This document shows, one piece after another, positions 1 through 6,056 of a stretch of DNA of 6,272 nt; positions within the stretch are counted from its first letter, which is position 1, and each line of letters opens with the position of its first letter. The notes under the pieces are model-generated. The model made no database searches and was not told where the DNA came from. It worked only from the letters and a program-made list of their open reading frames with translations. The stretch is from a bacterium. GTDB taxonomy: Bacteria > UBA10199 > DSSB01. Location: the NCBI GenBank assembly GCA_030426445.1, contig JAUHYS010000126.1, positions 1 through 6,272 of the forward strand, given 5' to 3'. Made by a program: the position numbers and the translations under genes.

Positions 1-308
1 AAAAGAGCAAAGAAATCTATAGCTCTTTTCTTTTTGAAGCAGAAGTTTGTTCCGCCTTGTGCAGAGAAAAAAAAGCGACCAATGATTTTTATGAATATTT
101 TGATTTTATTAATCTTGTTTACCCACGACAATCATTATTAAATGAATACCAACAAATATTTTCTATTGCTTACTCACGTGGTGCGGATGCACTTCATTTA
201 GCGACGGCTCTTTACTTAGACCCTGAAGCAAAGCACTTTACTTTTTTCTCTGCTGACCAGAGACAACGACAAATTGCCAAAAGTTTGGGTTTTAAACTTA
301 ATTCATAA
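1..308 (+). CDS. PIN-domain (VapC-like) toxin ribonuclease, 3' part only
   Basis: The reading frame is open from position 3 with no upstream stop, so the gene enters from outside the window. The TTG at 57 is not the real start, because family-like sequence (FLFEAEVCSAL) continues upstream of it. About 101 residues are present; VapC proteins are usually near 130, so roughly 30 N-terminal residues with the first catalytic Asp are missing. Visible PIN features are the conserved Glu in EAEV (codon 42-44), the GADALHLATAL helix with its Asp at 186-188, and a C-terminal FFSADQRQ..A..LGF strand-helix with an Asp at 255-257. In the family these acidic residues bind Mg2+/Mn2+ for RNA cleavage. VapC toxins cut tRNA or rRNA and are held by a VapB antitoxin usually encoded just upstream, which would lie outside this window. 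A solitary PIN ribonuclease is the alternative. The gene is convergent with the DUF309 gene, with a 28-bp gap. Confidence 0.8.
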   Translation, partial: KSKEIYSSFLFEAEVCSALCREKKATNDFYEYFDFINLVYPRQSLLNEYQQIFSIAYSRGADALHLATALYLDPEAKHFTFFSADQRQRQIAKSLGFKLNS

Positions 309-336
309 GGGCGTGTGTGGGTTTTTTAGGTGAAAC

Positions 337-891
337 TTAGGGTGCTAGAATCAGAAAAGAAAAAGAGCTGTCCTCAATCGCATCCAGTGATTTAATTTTT
401 TGAGATTCTATTTTTTCCTTAAATTGAGTCATTTCAGCGAGCCATTTGCTTAGATGGAGTCCCATAAAGTTTTTGAGATTTAATTTTTTGAGTTCAGATA
501 GACAGAAATTGAGGCGTTTAGAGGCTTCTTGATATAGTTTAAAAAAACTCTTTTTATTTCCTTGGTAGAGCTTGAGTAGGGCGGCTGACATTTGTATGAG
601 GCCTTGCAAATACTGCCCCTCCAAATCAAATTTTTTCGTTTTTAGCCAAATTGTTTCCCAGGCTTCGTGAGCCTCCCACCAATAACCATAATTAAATAAA
701 TCGATTCCATATAAGTAGAGACTATTTTTTTGCCAATGTTCAGGGAGTATCCGTTCAATTTCGGTTTCTTCTTTTCCAAAACTATGGCCATCAGGATGAA
801 TGACAGGGTGAGGGTTTTGAGTAGGGACATAGCGATAAGCTGGAAATGAAATTGTTGAGAATCGCTTTGGTAAAATATTTTTTTCTTGCAT
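337..891 (-). CDS. DUF309 domain-containing protein
   Basis: This is a 184-residue protein of the DUF309 family, whose biochemical role is unknown. The diagnostic core is at residues 62-82 (GIDLFNYGYWWEAHEAWETIW), with the conserved E73-A-H75-E76-x-W78-E79 pattern, followed by the QGLIQMSAALLKLYQGN helix at 96-112. An N-terminal YRYVP..NPHPVIHPDGHSFG segment (residues 19-39) matches a leader often seen before this domain. The core is all-helical, with no signal peptide or membrane segment, so it is probably cytosolic. The His/Glu-rich core suggests a metal site or buried polar cluster, but this is inference. The start was chosen at the ATG complementary to 889-891. The frame stays open to 1017, but that extension (residues FFINRAILEF...) overlaps the divergent synthetase gene and does not look like the family. 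A weak purine-rich AGAGATAG precedes the chosen start. The gene is divergent from the acyl-CoA synthetase with 46 bp between start codons. Confidence 0.87.
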   Translation of the reverse strand: MQEKNILPKRFSTISFPAYRYVPTQNPHPVIHPDGHSFGKEETEIERILPEHWQKNSLYLYGIDLFNYGYWWEAHEAWETIWLKTKKFDLEGQYLQGLIQMSAALLKLYQGNKKSFFKLYQEASKRLNFCLSELKKLNLKNFMGLHLSKWLAEMTQFKEKIESQKIKSLDAIEDSSFSFLILAP

Positions 892-937
892 TTTTCTATC
901 TCTAAAATGAGAAGTTATGATCGAAGGAGATCTCAAC
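892..937. promoter_or_regulatory. Divergent intergenic region between the DUF309 gene and the acyl-CoA synthetase gene
   Basis: Only 46 bp separate the two start codons, so the promoters of both genes must lie in or overlap the opposite gene's leader. TAAAAT at 903-908 and TATGAT at 916-921 resemble -10 boxes on the plus strand. Neither has a good -35 at the right distance, and the second sits too close to the ribosome-binding site to serve. No operator-like dyad was found. Coupled regulation of the two genes is possible but not shown. Confidence 0.4.
924..929 (+). promoter_or_regulatory. Shine-Dalgarno site that fixes the synthetase start
   Basis: AAGGAG lies 8 bases before the ATG at 938. 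A longer in-frame ATG exists at 917, but it has no ribosome-binding site and would place this AAGGAG inside the coding region, so 938 is preferred. This is the strongest Shine-Dalgarno sequence in the window. Confidence 0.85.
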
Positions 938-2869
938 ATGACAGAGTTTATTTGGCAACCCGATAAAAACTTAATGGAAAATTCTAATATTGCTCGATTT
1001 ATGAAAAAAGAGGGCATTGCCGATTATGCCAGCCTGATCGAAAGATCAACTTCGGATATACAGTGGTTTTGGAATGCCTGTTTAAAGGACCTGGGTATTC
1101 AATGGCAAAAACCTTATGAAAAACTATTGGATCAAAGTCAAGGTTTTGCCTGGACTAAGTGGTTTGTTGGAGGCGAGGCTAATATAGTCGACCATTGTTT
1201 GGACCGTCATATTCGAGAGGGAAGGGGAGCAAAACGAGCTTATACCTGGATAGGCGATTGTGGATCCGAAAAGTCCCTTAGCTATCAAGAGCTTTACGAT
1301 CAGGTTAATGCATTAGCTGCAGGTTTAAGCTCGCTAGGTCTACAAAAAGGTGACCGTGTTGGGCTTTATTTACCAATGATCTCCGAGATGGTGGTGAGTT
1401 TCTTTGCCTGCCTTAAAATTGGCGCGGTTATCATCCCCATTTTTTCTGGATTTGGTCCCGAGCCGCTTGCTGTACGCTTACAAAATGCCGAAGCCAAAAT
1501 TTTAATTACGGCGGATGGTTCTTTTCGTCGAGGTAAAAAGATCAATATCAAAGAAGCCGCTGATCAGGCCGTAGCTCGTGTGAGTTCTTTGCAACACGTT
1601 GTTGTGGTCAAACGCACTTTTGAAGAAGTGCCTTGGAATGCAGAAAAAGATATTGCTTACGAAGATTTATTAAAAAAAGATTTTGCGCAGGTTGAGACAG
1701 CCCGTTTGGAGGCTGAAGCCCGCAGTATGATTATATACACTTCTGGGACCACGGGGTTGCCAAAAGGTACTGTGCATACACATGCGGGTTGCCTTGCTCA
1801 GATGACAAAAGAGTTGGCTTATTATTTTGATACAAAACCTGAGGATGTTTTTTTCTGGTTAACAGATATTGGCTGGATGATGGGCCCTTGGGAAATCATT
1901 GGGACGACTTCGTTGGGTGCCAGCTTTATTATTTTTGAAGGTGCACCGGATTACCCTGAGCCAGATAGGCTTTGGCAGATTATTGAAAAACATCAAGTCA
2001 GTATTTTTGGAATTTCACCGACGGCGATTCGTCTTTTGATGAAACAAGATGCAAGTTGGGTTGAAAAACACGACCTCTCTAGTTTGCGTCTTTTAGGTTC
2101 GACTGGTGAGCCTTGGGATCCAGAGTCTTACCAATGGTTTTTTGAAAAAGTGGGAGGGAAACGCTGTCCAATTATCAATATTAGTGGAGGTACAGAGCTT
2201 GTGGGTTGTTTGCTGGCACCTCTTCCGATTATTCCGTTAAAACCATGTACCTTAGGAGGGCCTGGGCTGGGTATGGCTGTTGACGTTGTGGACGAACAAG
2301 CGAAGTCACTGCGAGGTGAGGTGGGCTACTTGGTGTGTCGCAAGCCAGGGCCCTCGATGACCAAGAGTTTTTGGAAGGATGACGAGCGTTATCTGGAGAC
2401 CTATTTTAGCAAATGGCCCGAGGTTTGGTTTCATGGGGATTGGGCTATTATCGATCAGGACGGTTACTGGTTTTTACAGGGAAGGGCCGATGATACCATT
2501 AAAGTTTCGGGTCGGCGTACAGGCCCTGCTGAAATTGAAGCGGCTTTGATGCGTCACCCGGCTTGTGCCGAGGCTGCGGCGATAGGGGTTCCTCACGAAA
2601 TTAAGGGGGAATCAATTGTGGCTTTTGTGGTTCTCAAAAATAATTTTGAAGCTTCAACCAAGTTAGCCGAAGAGTGTATTGCTCAAGTTGCAGAAGTTTT
2701 AGGAAAGACTCTTCGTCCCGAAAAACTTTATTTCGTCAAGGGATTGCCCAAGACTCGGTCGGCAAAAATTGTGCGACGTGCCATAAAAAATAAATATTTG
2801 GGAAAAGATTTAGGGGACCTTTCTAGTGTAGAAAATCCACAAATTTTAGATGAGTTTGCTTTTAAGTAG
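938..2869 (+). CDS. AMP-forming acyl-CoA synthetase, acetyl-CoA synthetase (Acs) family, altered acyl pocket
   Basis: This 643-residue cytosolic enzyme should activate a carboxylic acid with ATP to acyl-AMP and then form acyl-CoA. Its length is close to that of Acs (about 650). An Acs-type N-terminal cap (residues about 35-95, including KWFVGGEANIVDHCLDRH) precedes the AMP-binding domain. Visible motifs are the phosphate loop YTSGTTGLPKG (267-277), STGEPW (388-393), SGGTEL (416-421), the ribose-binding Asp in HGDW (D501), and the hinge GRADDTIKVSGRR (515-527). The C-terminal PKTRSAK has its catalytic lysine at K610. Aligned to Salmonella Acs, the motif DTWWQTETGG reads NISGGTELVG here, so the tryptophan that closes the acetate pocket (W414) is replaced by glycine (G417). 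This suggests a substrate larger than acetate, for example a branched, keto or aromatic acid; acetoacetyl-CoA synthetase-like activity is one option. The lysine context is SAK rather than the usual SGK; in Acs this lysine is the target of regulatory acetylation. The outer-membrane protein gene follows 114 bp downstream on the same strand. Confidence 0.92.
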   Translation: MTEFIWQPDKNLMENSNIARFMKKEGIADYASLIERSTSDIQWFWNACLKDLGIQWQKPYEKLLDQSQGFAWTKWFVGGEANIVDHCLDRHIREGRGAKRAYTWIGDCGSEKSLSYQELYDQVNALAAGLSSLGLQKGDRVGLYLPMISEMVVSFFACLKIGAVIIPIFSGFGPEPLAVRLQNAEAKILITADGSFRRGKKINIKEAADQAVARVSSLQHVVVVKRTFEEVPWNAEKDIAYEDLLKKDFAQVETARLEAEARSMIIYTSGTTGLPKGTVHTHAGCLAQMTKELAYYFDTKPEDVFFWLTDIGWMMGPWEIIGTTSLGASFIIFEGAPDYPEPDRLWQIIEKHQVSIFGISPTAIRLLMKQDASWVEKHDLSSLRLLGSTGEPWDPESYQWFFEKVGGKRCPIINISGGTELVGCLLAPLPIIPLKPCTLGGPGLGMAVDVVDEQAKSLRGEVGYLVCRKPGPSMTKSFWKDDERYLETYFSKWPEVWFHGDWAIIDQDGYWFLQGRADDTIKVSGRRTGPAEIEAALMRHPACAEAAAIGVPHEIKGESIVAFVVLKNNFEASTKLAEECIAQVAEVLGKTLRPEKLYFVKGLPKTRSAKIVRRAIKNKYLGKDLGDLSSVENPQILDEFAFK

Positions 2870-2892
2870 AAATCATTTTTTAAAGATTTTTC
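2868..2892 (+). terminator. Weak possible terminator after the synthetase gene
   Basis: A short AT-rich stem pairs AGAAATC (2868-2874, overlapping the stop codon) with GATTTTT (2885-2891), using one G-T wobble, around a 10-base loop. The 3' arm is itself a T-run. The stem has a single G-C pair, so it is weak, and readthrough into the next gene is quite possible. Confidence 0.25.
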
Positions 2893-2921
2893 TTGTAGGG
2901 GTGTAAATCTAGACTTAAAAT
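2893..2921 (+). promoter_or_regulatory. Candidate sigma-70-like promoter upstream of the outer-membrane protein gene
   Basis: TTGTAG at 2893-2898 and TAAAAT at 2916-2921 are separated by 17 bases. The -10 matches five of six consensus positions, but the -35 only three. The surrounding 114-bp spacer is strongly AT-rich, so a chance match is likely. If real, it would uncouple this gene from the synthetase and give a leader of about 55 bases. Confidence 0.25.
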
Positions 2922-2983
2922 AATTGTTTTTATAAACTTGATTTCGAGAGACTTGGTTTTAACCTTAAAATAAGGCGGGGTGT

Positions 2984-3967
2984 ATGAGTAAACAAAAGGC
3001 ATTTTATATTCATCCATTTAAAATATTTTACTTTTGTTTTCTGGCTGTCATTTTACTTTTTCCTACTTTTCGTAGTGTAAAAGCACAACAACAACCTTTT
3101 TTAAACTTAGGCTTAACCAGTTTTTTAGATGGGGCACCGCCTTCGGGGCCAGGTCTTTATTTTTCCAACTATACTTTGTATTACCATGGTGATACCTTTC
3201 GCAATATCGACGGGGACCCGATTCCTTTTCCAGACATCAATATTTTTGCCCAGGCCTTTCAATTAACCTATATGGCCAATCATGAATTGCCGACCAATGC
3301 TAAATGGGGGCTTAATTTATTACTTCCAGTTGTCTATCTTAATAATAATGGCCCTGAAGGTATCGGTGATTTATTTTTTGGACCTTTTATCCAATGGGAA
3401 CCCATAATGGGTAAGAAGGGTCCGATATTTATGCATCGCGTAGAGCTATCGGCTGTTTTTCCTATTGGTCATTATGACGAAGAAGCGATAGTCAGTCCGG
3501 GTTCCAATATTTTTTACTTTAACCCTTATTGGGCGGCAACTGTCTTTCCTAAACCCTGGTGGAGCATTTCTTGGAGAATTCATTATCTTTATAATACGGC
3601 AAATAATGACCCTAACCCGATATTTTTTCCTGGTGTGAACAAAGCTCAAGCGGGCCAGGCCGTGCACCTCAATTTCGCAACGAGTTTTGAAGTGATTCCA
3701 AAGCGTCTCAGAATGGGTATCAATGGTTATTACTTAAAACAGATCAATGATGTTAAATTTGATGGAGTGTCTATTCCCAATACCAAAGAACAAGTTTTAG
3801 GTATTGGTCCAGGTGCGTTGATTCACTTTGGTCGGGATGATCATCTTTTCTTTAGTACCTATTTTGAAGCATTAGCACGCAATCGCCCAGAGAGAATACT
3901 TATTATTTTTCGTTATGTGCACAATTTTCCTATTGGGCGTAAGGATACGATGCCTCCACCTCAATAA
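2984..3967 (+). CDS. Outer-membrane protein of the MetA-pathway-of-phenol-degradation (SphA-like) family
   Basis: This 327-residue protein is a predicted outer-membrane β-barrel of the Phenol_MetA_deg family. Members are often encoded beside aromatic or hydrophobic compound catabolism genes and are thought to pass such substrates, but most are uncharacterised. A Sec signal peptide has KQK, a hydrophobic run (residues about 14-27), and a likely cleavage after VKA (residue 34). Family hallmarks follow: LTSFLDGAPPSGPGLYFSNY (44-63), GIGDLFFGPFIQW (126-138), FPIGHYD (159-165), and a GSNIFYFNPYWAATVFP stretch (173-189). The rest alternates aromatic and polar residues as expected for β-strands. The last strand, ending at HNF (residue 315), is followed by a 12-residue proline-rich tail (to MPPPQ) instead of ending at the usual terminal aromatic residue. 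The ATG at 2984 is preceded by a G-rich AAGGCGGGG at 2972-2980. Its position after an acyl-CoA synthetase gene suggests, but does not prove, that both handle one organic acid. Confidence 0.85.
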   Translation: MSKQKAFYIHPFKIFYFCFLAVILLFPTFRSVKAQQQPFLNLGLTSFLDGAPPSGPGLYFSNYTLYYHGDTFRNIDGDPIPFPDINIFAQAFQLTYMANHELPTNAKWGLNLLLPVVYLNNNGPEGIGDLFFGPFIQWEPIMGKKGPIFMHRVELSAVFPIGHYDEEAIVSPGSNIFYFNPYWAATVFPKPWWSISWRIHYLYNTANNDPNPIFFPGVNKAQAGQAVHLNFATSFEVIPKRLRMGINGYYLKQINDVKFDGVSIPNTKEQVLGIGPGALIHFGRDDHLFFSTYFEALARNRPERILIIFRYVHNFPIGRKDTMPPPQ

Positions 3968-4032
3968 ATGAAATAGGCTACATTTTTATCTTTAAAAAGT
4001 TTTACAAATATATTGAAGATTGCTTGATGCTG

Positions 4033-4052
4033 TGAAATAAATCTTTATTTCA
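4033..4052. repeat. Perfect inverted repeat abutting the mscS start codon
   Basis: TGAAATAAA (4033-4041) and TTTATTTCA (4044-4052) are perfect 9-bp arms around a 2-base centre (TC). The last base of the right arm is the A of the ATG at 4052. A two-base loop is too tight for RNA, so an RNA hairpin would have to open one or two inner pairs. A protein-binding site in DNA is equally plausible. The AT-rich composition raises the odds of chance, but nine uninterrupted pairs are notable. Confidence 0.5.
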
Positions 4053-5704
4053 TGTTATATCGTAGACTGAATGATTCAATTATCCTTTGCCTTGCTTATT
4101 TTATTATAAGTTTTTGTTTTGCAGGTATTTCACCGCGTTTAGCTTATGCCATTCCCCTTTCTTTAGACTCCGGTGAAAAAGAAAATGCAGGAGCAACTGT
4201 TGAAAAAAGCGACCCTTTAAATCGAGAAAATACTAGGGATGCTTTTAAAAGCTTTATCGCTGCGGCTGAAATAGAAAAATACGATCGGGCCAGCCAATAT
4301 CTAGAAAAAGGATCGAAAAAAAAATCAGAAAAAACTAAAGAGATCATTATACAATTTCAAGCCCTGCTTGATCAAAAGTATTTTGGGGACCTTAATGCCA
4401 TTAGCGAAGATCCCTCAGGGGATTTAGGAGACGATTTAGACCCTAATGAAGAGATTGTTGGGCAAATTCAGGTCAACCAAACTATCTTAGACATTAAACT
4501 CATTCGTATTAATGATAAGGATGGAAAACAGCTTTGGTTGATCAGTCAGGAAACTATCCAAAAAGTCCCTGAGTTATTTGCTAAACTCAGACCCTCAAAG
4601 CTTAAGAGTTTGTTTCCAGCCTATTTTATAGAAAATAATTTTATTGGTGTGCCGCTTTATGTTTGGTTAGTCGGAATTCTTGCTTTTCCTATTCTTTTAG
4701 TTTTATCTTGGTTTCTTGTTCATTTTTTTATCGTAAGTTTTCGGTTTTTTAAGAAGTTCTTTAGGAGAAAACATCGGGCTTACCCTTATAAATCTGCTCG
4801 ACCGATTATTTTTATTTTAGCTGCATTTTTACACTATATCCTTTTGTCTTTAATTGGGTTGCCGGTCTTAATTAGGGCTTATTATGCACAATTCATTTCT
4901 GTCTTGATGTGGGCAGGAGTTGGCTGGCTGACTTTTAATCTATTTAATAATCTTGCCCAGCGTAACCTGCAGCGCTTACTCAAGAAAGGGCGCTTTAATA
5001 TCCATACTCTCATGGTCTTGGGTAATAAACTACTTAAAGCAACTGTCTTTGTCGTTTTTGCTTTGATTATTCTTAATACACTTGGGTTTAAGATTACGAC
5101 CATTTTGGCTGGTTTGGGAATTGGTGGAATTGCTTTTGCACTTGCCGCACAAAAAACCATCGAGAACCTTTTTGGCGGGCTTTCTTTACTTTCGGATCAA
5201 GTGGTTCGAGTAGGGGATGTTTGCAAGATTGGGGGCAGAATCGGAACCGTTGAAGATATTGGTTTACGTTCTACCCAAATCCGGACTTTAGACCGTACGG
5301 TTTTATATGTTCCCAATGGGGCTCTTTCTATAGAACACTTAGAAAACTACTCTCGTCGAGACAAGTTTTGGTTTCGTCATGTGTTAAACCTTCGTTACGA
5401 AACCTCAGCAGAACAAATGAGAGAGATTTTAAAAGCTTTTAGGGAATTACTTGCAGCTCATGAAAAAATCGAAAACGATTCAATTCGAGTGCGCTTTATC
5501 CAAATGGCAGCCTATTCTTTGGATATCGAAATCTATGCATATCTGATGGTGGATGATTATAATGCTAGTTTAGAATTAGCAGAAGAGTTGTTACTAAGTT
5601 GTATGGAGATTGTGGAAGCAAAGGGTTCCGATTTCGCATTTCCTTCACAGACGGCTTATCTCGCCCAAGATACTTTAACAGCGGCATCCTCCTCGAGTAA
5701 ATAA
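4052..5704 (+). CDS. MscS-family mechanosensitive ion channel with periplasmic N-terminal domain
   Basis: This 550-residue protein is predicted to be an inner-membrane channel that opens under membrane tension to release solutes during hypo-osmotic shock. It begins with a signal peptide (cleavage likely after AYA, residue 33). A periplasmic domain (about 35-195) follows, including NTRDAFKSFIAAAEIEKYDRASQYLE (59-84), a segment type seen at the N-terminus of some large MscS proteins. Membrane helices lie at about 200-230, 250-275, 278-300 and 328-346. The pore helix region is at 350-380, with the Gly/Ala-packed GLGIGGIAFALAAQKTIENLFGG (354-376). The β-domain follows (VVRVGDVCKIGGRIGTVEDIGLRST, then the VPNG and ENYSRRD motifs), and the cytoplasmic αβ vestibule ends with FAFPSQTAYL (528-537). 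It is larger than E. coli MscS (286 residues) and nearer to the YnaI/YbdG to MscM size range. No Shine-Dalgarno site precedes the ATG, and an in-frame stop at 4025-4027 excludes longer starts. The signal peptide supports this start. Confidence 0.92.
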   Translation: MLYRRLNDSIILCLAYFIISFCFAGISPRLAYAIPLSLDSGEKENAGATVEKSDPLNRENTRDAFKSFIAAAEIEKYDRASQYLEKGSKKKSEKTKEIIIQFQALLDQKYFGDLNAISEDPSGDLGDDLDPNEEIVGQIQVNQTILDIKLIRINDKDGKQLWLISQETIQKVPELFAKLRPSKLKSLFPAYFIENNFIGVPLYVWLVGILAFPILLVLSWFLVHFFIVSFRFFKKFFRRKHRAYPYKSARPIIFILAAFLHYILLSLIGLPVLIRAYYAQFISVLMWAGVGWLTFNLFNNLAQRNLQRLLKKGRFNIHTLMVLGNKLLKATVFVVFALIILNTLGFKITTILAGLGIGGIAFALAAQKTIENLFGGLSLLSDQVVRVGDVCKIGGRIGTVEDIGLRSTQIRTLDRTVLYVPNGALSIEHLENYSRRDKFWFRHVLNLRYETSAEQMREILKAFRELLAAHEKIENDSIRVRFIQMAAYSLDIEIYAYLMVDDYNASLELAEELLLSCMEIVEAKGSDFAFPSQTAYLAQDTLTAASSSSK

Positions 5705-5748
5705 AATGTTTATCAACGCAAAGCAGCTTTTTATTGACTTATTTGTCA

Positions 5749-5770
5749 GAGAGCTTTACGTAAGCTTTTT
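5749..5770 (+). terminator. Putative rho-independent terminator after mscS
   Basis: GAGAGCTT (5749-5756) pairs with AAGCTTTT (5762-5769), using two G-T wobbles, around the loop TACGT, and a T-run runs through 5766-5770. The core AGCTT/AAGCT is perfect. It lies 45 bases past the mscS stop and before the tRNA genes, where a terminator is expected. The stem is short and only moderately stable. Confidence 0.45.
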
Positions 5771-5798
5771 GTCACTATGAGGGGGATGACCTAAGAAT
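5769..5798 (+). promoter_or_regulatory. Candidate promoter of the tRNA-His/tRNA-Arg pair
   Basis: TTGTCA at 5769-5774 matches five of six -35 positions. AAGAAT at 5793-5798, 18 bases later, matches four of six -10 positions. A G-rich discriminator (GGTAGG) follows; GC-rich discriminators are typical of stable RNA promoters under stringent control. The site lies 24 bases before the mature tRNA-His. The match is imperfect, and another promoter further upstream (TTGACT at 5734) cannot be excluded. Confidence 0.35.
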
Positions 5799-5821
5799 GG
5801 TAGGTCTCAAGTTTTTTCTAT

Positions 5822-5896
5822 GGTGGGTGTAGCTCAGGTGGTTAGAGCGCCAGGTTGTGGCCCTGGAGGCCGTGGGTTCAAGTCCCATCACTCACC
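5822..5896 (+). tRNA. tRNA-His (anticodon GTG)
   Basis: The cloverleaf is complete. The acceptor arm GGTGGGTG (5822-5829) pairs with CACTCACC (5889-5896), with one G-T pair. This includes the extra G at position -1 opposite C73 that is the identity element of bacterial tRNA-His. The D stem is GCTC/GAGC. The anticodon stem CCAGG/CCTGG encloses the loop TTGTGGC, with GTG at 5857-5859. The T arm carries GTGGG, TTCAAGT and CCCAT. The 3' CCA is not encoded (the next bases are CTT), so CCA must be added by nucleotidyltransferase. Confidence 0.97.
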
Positions 5897-5911
5897 CTTT
5901 TATCTTAAAAA

Positions 5912-5985
5912 GCGCCGTTAGCTCAGCTGGATAGAGCAACTGGCTTCGAACCAGTAGGTCGGGCGTTCGAGTCGCTCACGGCGCG
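5912..5985 (+). tRNA. tRNA-Arg (anticodon TCG)
   Basis: The acceptor stem GCGCCGT (5912-5918) pairs perfectly with ACGGCGC (5978-5984), with G73 as discriminator. The D stem is GCTC/GAGC. The anticodon stem ACTGG/CCAGT encloses the loop CTTCGAA, with TCG at 5946-5948, reading CGA and probably other CGN codons. The T arm GGGCG/CGCTC encloses TTCGAGT. CCA is not encoded. It lies 15 bases after tRNA-His and is probably cotranscribed with it. AAAAA before it and TTTTT after it extend the acceptor stem in the precursor. Confidence 0.96.
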
Positions 5986-5986
5986 C

Positions 5987-5991
5987 TTTTT
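5987..5991 (+). terminator. T-run ending the tRNA operon
   Basis: Five Ts directly follow the GC-rich acceptor stem of tRNA-Arg (ACGGCGC then GC). The acceptor stem plus the flanking A/T extension (TTAAAAA at 5905-5911 against TTTTTAA at 5987-5993) could act as a terminator-like hairpin for the transcript. No separate terminator hairpin was seen downstream. Confidence 0.35.
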
Positions 5992-6031
5992 AAATATCTT
6001 AGAAGACACTTTCAGCTATTGCAAAAAAAAT

Positions 6032-6053
6032 GGCAAATAAGAGGCAAATAAGA
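6032..6053 (+). repeat. Exact tandem duplication of an 11-bp unit upstream of the higB promoter
   Basis: GGCAAATAAGA occurs twice head to tail (6032-6042 and 6043-6053), one helical turn apart, ending three bases before the -35 box at 6057. An A-run (6023-6030) precedes it. This could be a recent slippage duplication, an UP-like A-rich element, or two phased protein sites. Confidence 0.8.
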
Positions 6054-6056
6054 AGC

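Noticed and set aside
57..59. TTG start of an 83-residue gene
   Set aside because: The frame continues open to the window start with PIN-family sequence, so this codon is internal.
642..830. Minus-strand 62-residue reading frame
   Set aside because: It is a shadow of the DUF309 gene in another frame, with no family features.
917..937. Longer start of the acyl-CoA synthetase at ATG 917
   Set aside because: It has no ribosome-binding site, whereas AAGGAG sits 8 bases before ATG 938.
892..1017. Extension of the DUF309 reading frame upstream to a start at 1017
   Set aside because: It overlaps the first 80 bases of the divergent synthetase gene and its ribosome-binding site, and the added residues do not resemble the DUF309 family leader.
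1366..1551. Minus-strand 61-residue reading frame inside the synthetase gene
   Set aside because: It is antisense to a strongly supported coding region, with no ribosome-binding site or recognisable motif.
3446..3667. Minus-strand 73-residue reading frame inside the outer-membrane protein gene
   Set aside because: It is an antisense shadow; the plus-strand frame has the signal peptide and family motifs.
4033..4052. Rho-independent terminator of the outer-membrane protein gene
   Set aside because: The dyad is AT-only apart from one G-C pair, has a two-base centre, is not followed by a T-run, and runs into the next start codon.
4882..5160. Minus-strand 92-residue reading frame inside mscS (and a similar one at 4144-4347)
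   Set aside because: Both are antisense to well-supported MscS coding sequence and have low-complexity composition.
5734..5762. TTGACT at 5734 as -35 of the tRNA promoter
   Set aside because: At 17-base spacing the -10 would be TACGTA, which matches only two of six positions and lies in the putative terminator loop.
6032..6053. Start of a CRISPR array
   Set aside because: There are two abutting 11-bp copies with no spacer; the unit is too short and there is no further copy.
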